Positions 58,080-64,000 of a stretch of 64,000 bases of DNA are shown here, in pieces. How positions within the stretch are numbered: position 1 is the first letter of the stretch; each line of letters opens with the position of its first letter. Source of the stretch: Umboniibacter marinipuniceus (GTDB taxonomy: Bacteria > Pseudomonadota > Gammaproteobacteria > Pseudomonadales > DSM-25080); contig NZ_REFJ01000002.1 of NCBI RefSeq assembly GCF_003688415.1, positions 1 through 64,000 of the forward strand, read 5' to 3'. The notes under the pieces are model-generated. The model did no database searches. It saw nothing but the letters and a program-made list of their open reading frames with translations, and was not told the DNA's origin. A program made the translations under genes and the position numbers.

Positions 58080-60293
58080 ATGTTAGTACGTAATCAACTA
58101 AGTTTAGCGATTAGTTTATTAGCAACAACCGGTATGGTTAATGCCGCGCCGGACCTTCAAAGTGCTAATTTGTACTTAGAAGAAACTACGGTTATTGGTC
58201 AGCAGGATCGAGCTAAAGAGATTTCGGCCTCAGCTATTGTCCTAGATGAAACAGATTTGGAAGTCTTCCACAGTCGAGACATTAACAAGATTTTGCTGGA
58301 TGCGCCCGGCGTCTATGTTGCCGCGGAAGAAGGCTGGGGATTACGCCCTAATATTGGCATTCGGGGAACCGGCACCTCTCGCAGCAGTAAGGTAACGATT
58401 CTTGAAGATGGCGTGTTGGTCGCGCCAGCCCCTTACTCCAATCCAGAAGCCTATTACTTTCCTACAACAAGCCGAATGGTAGGCGTAGAAGTACTTAAGG
58501 GATCGCCAATTCTAGAGTATGGCCCAGCTACCATCGGTGGTGTACTGAACCTCGTATCGGCTCAGATTCCTGAAGCGGGCTTTGAGGCCAGAGCGAATGT
58601 TGAGGCGGGTTCATTTGATACTTACCGCGCATTAGCCAACGTGGGTGGTCACGGTGCCAATGTTGGGTGGATGATTGAAGCGCAAAACTTCCAGTCTGGA
58701 GGTTTTCAGGATATTGATCGCAGTGCCCAAGATACTGGCTTTGATAAGAACGACGTCACCGCTAAGTTCCGTGTACACAGTGATAATGTCCCGGGTCGGT
58801 TATATCATCAGCTTGACGTGAAGTATCAGTACGCTGAAGAGACTTCGAATATGTCTTACTTTGGTCTCACTGACGCCGACTTCAACCAGGATGCCGACCG
58901 TCGCTATGGGCTGACCGAGTTGGATGAGATGGATAATAGTCGTGATAGCTACTCAGTAAACTATCAGCTTCGTCTTTCACCTGCTTTCAGCGTTAGTGCA
59001 CTGGCATACCGTAATGAGTTTCAGCGTGATTGGTTCAAGGTGGATAAAATCAACGGTGTATCGGGTAGCTCCATAATAGGCACCATTAACACAAACGGAA
59101 CGGACGCCGCACTATATCAATCGTGGTTGGATGGCTCGGCTGATGTGGCCGATATTGATATTAAGCACAATAACCGTGCCTATGTGTCCGAAGGTGTTCA
59201 GTTGGTGGTTAACGGGAAGTTCGAACTCGGCGGAACGCAACACGATGTGCGTATTGGGGTTCGTGATCACCGCGACGAAATGGATCGCTTCCAGCCTGTT
59301 GAGAGCTTTGCGCAGGTGAATGGCGAACTTATTTTTGTCGATTCCACCGCAGGCAATGTAACGGGTTCGAATAACCGCATTGAGACGGCTGACGCGCTCG
59401 CTTTCTGGTTAATTGACGACATTCAAGTCAGTGAAGCTTTAAAAGTCAATGTGTCTATTCGTAACGAAGATATGGATGTGAGTCGTCGTACCTTTGGTGA
59501 TAACGACCGAGTGAACACCCCAGCAAAGACTACGAATGACGCTAATGAATGGTTATTTGGTACTTCGGCTAGCTATAAGCTCAGCGATGCTTGGACTGTC
59601 TTAGGTGGCGTTCAGCAGGGTATGACGCCCATATCGGGAGGATCGAAGAAGCCCGATGCACCCGAGACCTCAACCAACTATGAGTTAGGCGCTCGCTGGA
59701 CTGCGGCGGCCACTGAAATCTCGATGATCGGATTCTATAGTGACTATGCGAATACCGTGCAATACTGTTCGAATGCGTATCCATGTGATAATGGCGACAC
59801 TCAGGGAGCGCTAAGTTTGGGCGAGTCAGAGGTCATCGGTCTAGAACTCCGTGCTGATACTACGGCACAGTTTAGCCGTCTTAGCATGCCAATCGGCGTT
59901 GCCTATACCTACACTCAAGCTGAAGTAACTGAAGGCGTGAACGGCGCCACCGACGTCAGCGGTGACGAGTGGGCTTATATTCCAGCTAACCAACTTTCAG
60001 CTACGATTGGATTGATTGATGGTGCCACAGGCCTATCCGGATACCTACGCGCTTCATATGTAGAAGGTTCATGCGTTGTGACCGGGTGTAATCGAACTGG
60101 GGATACATTCTCGAAGACTGACGATCAGCTTTCGCTTGACGCCTCGGCGCACTATGCACTCACGGATAGAGCCGACCTCTATTTGAATGTCGATAATCTG
60201 TTGGATGAGCGGACCATCGTCTCGCGCAGCCCTTACGGAGCTCGGGCAAATATGCCTCGTTCATTTACGCTGGGCGTAGACTATAAGTTCTAA
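58080..60293 (+). CDS. TonB-dependent siderophore/ferric receptor (FecA-like)
   Basis: The 737-residue receptor has a signal peptide (residues 1-23), a TonB box region (ETTVIGQQDR), plug (GIRGTGTSRSSKVTILEDGVLVAPAPYSNPEAYYFP, RMVGVEVLKGSPILEYGPATIGGVLNLVS) and a barrel ending LGVDYKF. The plug resembles FecA-type ferric-chelate receptors. Two Fur boxes upstream point to iron limitation as the inducer. There is no FecIR pair here, so regulation is likely Fur alone. Confidence 0.9.
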   Translation: MLVRNQLSLAISLLATTGMVNAAPDLQSANLYLEETTVIGQQDRAKEISASAIVLDETDLEVFHSRDINKILLDAPGVYVAAEEGWGLRPNIGIRGTGTSRSSKVTILEDGVLVAPAPYSNPEAYYFPTTSRMVGVEVLKGSPILEYGPATIGGVLNLVSAQIPEAGFEARANVEAGSFDTYRALANVGGHGANVGWMIEAQNFQSGGFQDIDRSAQDTGFDKNDVTAKFRVHSDNVPGRLYHQLDVKYQYAEETSNMSYFGLTDADFNQDADRRYGLTELDEMDNSRDSYSVNYQLRLSPAFSVSALAYRNEFQRDWFKVDKINGVSGSSIIGTINTNGTDAALYQSWLDGSADVADIDIKHNNRAYVSEGVQLVVNGKFELGGTQHDVRIGVRDHRDEMDRFQPVESFAQVNGELIFVDSTAGNVTGSNNRIETADALAFWLIDDIQVSEALKVNVSIRNEDMDVSRRTFGDNDRVNTPAKTTNDANEWLFGTSASYKLSDAWTVLGGVQQGMTPISGGSKKPDAPETSTNYELGARWTAAATEISMIGFYSDYANTVQYCSNAYPCDNGDTQGALSLGESEVIGLELRADTTAQFSRLSMPIGVAYTYTQAEVTEGVNGATDVSGDEWAYIPANQLSATIGLIDGATGLSGYLRASYVEGSCVVTGCNRTGDTFSKTDDQLSLDASAHYALTDRADLYLNVDNLLDERTIVSRSPYGARANMPRSFTLGVDYKF

Positions 60294-60335
60294 ACGATAA
60301 GTTTTAGACGATAGGTTCTAGACTATAAGTTAGAA
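60280..60335 (+). repeat. 14-bp imperfect tandem repeat (4 copies)
   Basis: ACTATAAGTTCTAA, ACGATAAGTTTTAG, ACGATAGGTTCTAG, ACTATAAGTTAGAA follow each other from 60280. The first copy encodes the end of the receptor (DYKF and stop); the rest lies between stop and terminator. Confidence 0.9.
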
Positions 60336-60358
60336 ATAGGTGAGCAGTAGGAAATCAG

Positions 60359-60386
60359 AAAGCCGTTCAGAGATGAACGGCTTTTT
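60359..60386. terminator. bidirectional rho-independent terminator
   Basis: Stem AAAGCCGTTCA/TGAACGGCTTT (11 bp) with loop GAGA, T run on the plus side and A run at its other side. It can stop both the receptor gene and the convergent small gene. Confidence 0.92.
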
Positions 60387-60400
60387 AGCTTTAGGCGATG

Positions 60401-60640
60401 CTAGTCGTCGTCATCATCCAGTTCATCATCTTCGGCTGAAGGGTCTTCAACAAGATAGCTAGCGAGCACGACCTCTAGATTTTGATTGTCGAAATCGATG
60501 ACGCCGTCGAGCTCTAATTCATCCGTTGACAGTCCTTCAATTAATGTATCCTCCAGCCCGCCATCTAATAACCAGGTATAAAATGCCTCGGCCATGGTTT
60601 CGGATCGATCACCGATAAAGTTGAGTGTTACCTTACGCAT
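60401..60640 (-). CDS. small acidic protein
   Basis: A 79-residue acidic protein with conserved-looking N-terminus (RKVTLNFIGDRSETMAEAFYTWLLDGGLEDTLIEGL) and an Asp/Glu-rich tail ending in five Asp. Family unknown; conserved small proteins with this start occur in marine gammaproteobacteria as I recall. The codon start has GTAAGG-like upstream sequence. It converges on the receptor. Confidence 0.65.
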   Translation of the reverse strand: MRKVTLNFIGDRSETMAEAFYTWLLDGGLEDTLIEGLSTDELELDGVIDFDNQNLEVVLASYLVEDPSAEDDELDDDDD

Positions 60641-60749
60641 ACGGTTGTCCTAATTAAGTTGAATTGCTACTGGTTAACACAGCGTAGATGATATTTTCTA
60701 AAATGACTCTATAATCGCAGCCAATACTATTTTTTCAGGGGTAGGGTAG

Positions 60750-62030
60750 ATGACGAAATCCGTGGGTGTTTGGCGTTCGTGGGCGCTAGTAGTGGGTACG
60801 ATGGTAGGATCAGGTGTGTTTCTTCTGCCCGCGGTACTTGCTCCCTATGGCGCTAACAGTCTCTGGGGTTGGATGTTTGCCGGCGCCGGAACGCTCTTTA
60901 TAGCGCTATCACTGGCATCCCTAGCGAGCCATTATCCAAAGGTGGGTGGTCCTTACGCTTATACTAGAGAGGCCTTTGGGCCCTTCGTTGGTTTCCTTAT
61001 TGCATTTGGGTATTGGATATCACTGTGGAGTGGTGTGTCGGCCGTGGCGATTGCGTTTGCTGGCTATACCGATACCTTAGCAGGCGGGAATCTTGGTGCC
61101 TTCGGGCAACTCGCCGTAGCGCTGGGGATTATTGCGGTACTGTGTTTCGTTAATTGCCGGGGTGTTGAATCCGCAAGCGTGGTGCAGCTGGTTACCACAC
61201 TTCTGAAGTTAGTGCCCTTGGTGTTGGTAGGATTTGTGGGCTTTAGTATGGGCGATTGGCATGCCGTTGAGCCGCTCAATCCGGATAATCAGTCTTCCGT
61301 CGCCATGCTGTCTTCAATGGCTTTGCTTATTATGTGGGCCTTTATTGGCGTAGAATCCGCTACTATTCCGGCCGAAGATACCATCAATGCCAAGCGCACC
61401 ATTCCCATTGCTTTGGTTGCCGGTACACTAACGGCCACGGCGGTTTACATTCTAGCGACTTACGGCGTTCAACTATTAATTCCGGCCGAACAGTTGGCGG
61501 TCTCTACCTCGCCGTTCACCGATGCAGCACTTATTCTCTTTGGTCCCGTTGGCGCTTGGTTAATTGGTCTTGGGGCGCTGGTGGCGATCGCTGGTGCACT
61601 CAATGCACTGATATTATTTAGTGGCCAAATGACCTTGGCTCTTGCGAAAGATGGCATCTTCCCGGCTTCATTTGCCAAGCTTAATAAGCGAGGCGTGCCG
61701 ACCACCGGTTTGATTACCGCGTCGTTACTTGCTGCCTTCTTCGTGGCAATGAATTACACCGATGATTTGGTTAGTGCGTTTACCTGGATTATTAAATTAT
61801 CAACCTTGATGGTTATCCTTCCGTATGCGGTCTGTGCATTGGCTGATCTCGTGTTACAACGTCGCAATGGGAATATGACGCCATTGAAAGTGATGGTAGC
61901 GGTGTTGGCGTTAGGGTATTCCATCTTTGCTGTCATTGGCTCCGGTGCGGAGACAGTGTATCTTGGTGGGTTACTTCTGGTGGCTGGGATGCCGCTGTAT
62001 TTTGCGCTAAGATCTGGCCATAAAAAATAG
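60750..62030 (+). CDS. APC family amino-acid permease
   Basis: The 426-residue transporter has 12 helices and the APC pattern: RSWALVVGTMVGSGVFLLPAVLAPYG (the Gly-Ser-Gly substrate site in helix 1), GGPYAYTREAFGPFVGFLIAF, IMWAFIGVESATIPAEDTINAKRTIP. This resembles ArcD/PotE/AdiC-type carriers that move basic amino acids or polyamines. The DDAH-like gene starts 8 bases downstream, so the substrate may be arginine or a methylarginine/citrulline. Confidence 0.92.
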   Translation: MTKSVGVWRSWALVVGTMVGSGVFLLPAVLAPYGANSLWGWMFAGAGTLFIALSLASLASHYPKVGGPYAYTREAFGPFVGFLIAFGYWISLWSGVSAVAIAFAGYTDTLAGGNLGAFGQLAVALGIIAVLCFVNCRGVESASVVQLVTTLLKLVPLVLVGFVGFSMGDWHAVEPLNPDNQSSVAMLSSMALLIMWAFIGVESATIPAEDTINAKRTIPIALVAGTLTATAVYILATYGVQLLIPAEQLAVSTSPFTDAALILFGPVGAWLIGLGALVAIAGALNALILFSGQMTLALAKDGIFPASFAKLNKRGVPTTGLITASLLAAFFVAMNYTDDLVSAFTWIIKLSTLMVILPYAVCALADLVLQRRNGNMTPLKVMVAVLALGYSIFAVIGSGAETVYLGGLLLVAGMPLYFALRSGHKK

Positions 62031-62038
62031 GTGAAAAT

Positions 62039-62803
62039 ATGATGTTCAAACAGGCGATAGTTCGTAAACCGTCACGTTCGATCAGCGAAGGCTTGACCGG
62101 CGCTGATCTAGGCACCCCAGATTACCAGCAGTCGTTACTGCAACACCAAAGTTATACCAATATGCTCACAGCCCTAGGTTTGACGGTAACACAGTTGCCA
62201 GCACTCGATGACTTAGCCGATGCAACGTTCGTGGAGGATGTTGCCTTGCTCGTTGATGACGTAGCAGTATTAACTCGTCCTGGCGCTAAGAGTCGCGAGC
62301 CTGAAGTTTCCTTCATGGCGGAAACCATCAGGGAGTTCTTTACTGAGGTTCACACTATTACTCACCCTGGCACGCTGGAAGCTGGTGATATTATGCGCGT
62401 TGAAAATAAGCTCTATGTTGGCTTGTCGGATCGCACCAACGAAGCAGGTGTGGCGCAATTGGCGAGTATCTTCGCGCCGCATGGTGTAGATGTCATTCGA
62501 GTGAAGATGTCGGAGATGCTTCACCTGAAAACTGGCGTAAACTATCTCAGTAATAAACAAATGCTAGTCTGTGGCGAATTTGTAGGTCATCCTGCCTTCG
62601 CTGATTACGAGTGTTTTGAAATTCCGGAGGGTGAAGAGTACGCCGCTAACTCTCTGTGGATTAATGGTTCTGTTATTGTGCCAACCGGCTTCGATAAAAC
62701 GGCAAGTTTGATTGAAGAGCTCGGTTATCCAGTGGTTCGTGTTGATACTACTGAGTTTAGAAAAATTGATGGTGGTTTGAGCTGCCTGAGCTTGCGATTT
62801 TAG
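62039..62803 (+). CDS. dimethylarginine dimethylaminohydrolase-like enzyme
   Basis: The 254-residue protein belongs to the guanidine-modifying (arginine deiminase/DDAH) superfamily: FVEDVALLVDDVAVLTRPGA (acidic substrate site), HPGTLEAGDIMRV, LHLKTGVNYL (His) and GGLSCLSLRF with catalytic Cys249. DDAH hydrolyses methylated arginine to citrulline plus methylamine. Cotranscribed with the permease; the pair suggests scavenging of methylarginines. Arginine deiminase proper is longer (about 400 residues). Confidence 0.9.
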   Translation: MMFKQAIVRKPSRSISEGLTGADLGTPDYQQSLLQHQSYTNMLTALGLTVTQLPALDDLADATFVEDVALLVDDVAVLTRPGAKSREPEVSFMAETIREFFTEVHTITHPGTLEAGDIMRVENKLYVGLSDRTNEAGVAQLASIFAPHGVDVIRVKMSEMLHLKTGVNYLSNKQMLVCGEFVGHPAFADYECFEIPEGEEYAANSLWINGSVIVPTGFDKTASLIEELGYPVVRVDTTEFRKIDGGLSCLSLRF

Positions 62804-62811
62804 GAGTTACT

Positions 62812-63039
62812 ATGGGATTTAATACTAAGCCAGACTATGAGGGTACCGTAACCTGGAGTCCGCTACGCAGTGAGGGTGGTCCACACGGTCTTTCTCGTAC
62901 CGCCGTCCCGGGTGGGTGGTTAGTTGCGTTTAATCCTAACCCATCTAGTGCGGGGGGCTTAACATTTATGCCAGACCCAACGCATTCGTGGGATGGAAAT
63001 TCACTTGTGCTCGATGAGCCCACACCGTCGGAAGACTAA
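62812..63039 (+). CDS. conserved small protein
   Basis: A 75-residue soluble protein without signal or helices (GTVTWSPLRSEGGPHGLSRTAVPGGWLVAFNPNPSSAGGLTFMPDPTHSWDG). Family unknown. It starts 8 bases after the DDAH stop with AGGAG upstream, so it is in the operon. Gly/Pro-rich loop-like sequence. Confidence 0.7.
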   Translation: MGFNTKPDYEGTVTWSPLRSEGGPHGLSRTAVPGGWLVAFNPNPSSAGGLTFMPDPTHSWDGNSLVLDEPTPSED

Positions 63040-63127
63040 TCGAAAACTGCTACTACAACGCAACGGAGCGGCATGTTAAAGTTTTCGTTCAGCATGTTGC
63101 AATTACAATTATAAGAAAGGTTTTTAC

Positions 63128-64000
63128 ATGACAGTTTCTCGAGAACACTTCGGTTCGCGCCTAGGATTTGTCCTAGCGGCGGCAGGTTCAGCCGTTGGTA
63201 TTGGCAATTTAGTTGGTTTTCCAGTGGCTGCAGCCAAGAACGGCGGTGGCGCATTTCTTCTAGTTTACGCGCTCTTTGTCGCGTTCATATGTCTGCCTAT
63301 TATGATGGCCGAGCTAACCATGGGTAGGGCTAGCCAAAAGGATCCAAGTAAGGCCTATTCCGCTCTGGGTGGTCGCGGTCCTATCTGGGGATTCGCAGGC
63401 ATTATTGGCGTGCTAACCCCCTTCATGATTGCTGTCTTCTACTCAGTGATCACGGTTTGGATCTTAGGTTATTTCACCGCCATTATTAGTGGTGATTTGG
63501 TTGATCTAGCTGATCCAAGTTATTTTGGTTCGTTTATTTCAAGTGATGCGGTCTTTGGCTATTTAGCTGCCGTGGGTGTTATTGTATTTGCTATTCTTGC
63601 CGGTGGGGTGAAGGACGGTATTGAGCGCGCTGCTAAACTCCTGATGCCAACGTTGTTCGTGATGTTAATAGCCATGGTGATTTATACACTCACCTTACCT
63701 AATGCAATGGCCGGTGTGAGTTATTACTTGATACCTGATGTAAGTAAAATTACACCATCAGTGATCAATGGCGCCCTGAGTCAGGCTTTCTTCTCGTTGA
63801 GCCTTGGTATGGGGATTTTAATTACCTACGGCTCGTATATGGATCGCAACACGGATATCAAACAAAGTGCCAAATTAGTGGCACTCACTGATACCTTAGT
63901 AGCGTTTAGCGCCGGCTTACTCATCCTCCCAGCTATCTTTTCATTTGACCCACAGATCAATACCTCGGAACTTTCTGAGTCTTCAGTCTCACTGATGTTT
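63128..64000 (+). CDS. NSS family sodium-dependent symporter (partial, cut by window end)
   Basis: The first 291 codons read TVSREHFGSRLGFVLAAAGSAVGIGNLVGFPVAAAKNGGGAFLLVYALFVAFICLPIMMAELTMGRASQ, the NSS (neurotransmitter:sodium symporter) first helices with the unwound GSAVGIGNLVGFP sodium/substrate site, and continue in frame to the window end (about 7 helices). LeuT/TnaT-like members import amino acids with sodium. AGAAAGG precedes ATG 63128. The remaining C-terminus lies outside. Confidence 0.9.
   Translation, partial: MTVSREHFGSRLGFVLAAAGSAVGIGNLVGFPVAAAKNGGGAFLLVYALFVAFICLPIMMAELTMGRASQKDPSKAYSALGGRGPIWGFAGIIGVLTPFMIAVFYSVITVWILGYFTAIISGDLVDLADPSYFGSFISSDAVFGYLAAVGVIVFAILAGGVKDGIERAAKLLMPTLFVMLIAMVIYTLTLPNAMAGVSYYLIPDVSKITPSVINGALSQAFFSLSLGMGILITYGSYMDRNTDIKQSAKLVALTDTLVAFSAGLLILPAIFSFDPQINTSELSESSVSLMF

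Noticed and set aside
19480-60335. Tandem arrays (8, 9, 12, 14 and 52 bp) as CRISPR repeats
   Set aside because: The units are head-to-tail without spacers and no cas-like genes lie near.

Overview
The window looks like chromosomal DNA of a gammaproteobacterium, probably marine or aquatic. The base for this is inference: TonB-dependent outer-membrane receptors, many lipoproteins with clear lipoboxes, a thiamin riboswitch in front of a TonB receptor, a DASH-type photolyase, an AraC-controlled acyl-CoA catabolic operon, and families common in that class (DUF3080, DUF2878, DUF3833, YaiI, AqpZ). No rRNA, tRNA, CRISPR array, prophage or insertion sequence was recognised.

Region 1 (1 to about 13.2 kb) is an integron gene-cassette array. 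Short, mostly plus-strand cargo genes are each followed by an attC recombination site (R'' ...AAC and R' GTTRRRY inverted ends, 60-125 bp). Nine sites up to 4.9 kb have recognisable R' ends; further right most are degraded. That is the pattern expected if the integrase and attI lie off the left edge. Cargo includes small membrane or exported proteins and three consecutive toxin-antitoxin cassettes (BrnT/BrnA, Phd-like/RelE-ParE, YefM/YoeB) with their own operators. Further right come a 3-hydroxyacyl-CoA dehydrogenase, a reverse-oriented flavin monooxygenase, acetyltransferases, a signal-peptide-bearing Hcp-like protein, a YdeI-like protein, lipoproteins and a chimeric pseudogene.

Region 2 (13.8-26 kb) is mixed housekeeping and accessory DNA: a RibD/DHFR-fold reductase, a phenol-MetA-type outer-membrane protein, a Tat-exported amidohydrolase, a VOC protein, a photolyase/cryptochrome, a beta-barrel protein, an ABC exporter and a BamA-like barrel protein.

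Region 3 (26.1-39.4 kb) is the metabolic centrepiece. An AraC-type regulator precedes a tightly packed set: thiolase, FadB/J-like fusion, acyl-CoA dehydrogenase, CaiB/BaiF CoA-transferase, then flavin monooxygenase, SBF (bile-acid/sodium) symporter, 3-beta-HSD-like epimerase, short-chain dehydrogenase and a secreted CocE/NonD hydrolase. Together they suggest import, CoA activation, oxidation and beta-oxidation of an unidentified ester or cyclic/terpenoid-like acid. A decayed ZntB fragment sits inside it.

Region 4 (39.4-54.5 kb) holds compact housekeeping operons: a MetE-like protein, a polysaccharide deacetylase, a ZIP transporter with a strong palindromic operator, a DUF2007-CsaA-DUF429-lipocalin operon, a GGDEF cyclase, the DUF2878/chalcone-isomerase/DUF3833 trio, a phosphoribosyltransferase, AqpZ, a beta-carbonic anhydrase and others.

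Region 5 (54.6-64 kb) is nutrient uptake: a TPP-riboswitch-controlled TonB receptor, a Fur-box-controlled FecA-like receptor divergent from a DUF3080 lipoprotein, and a cluster of APC permease, dimethylarginine-dimethylaminohydrolase-like enzyme, small protein and an NSS sodium symporter cut by the window end. Short tandem repeats recur at or just after gene ends across the window.
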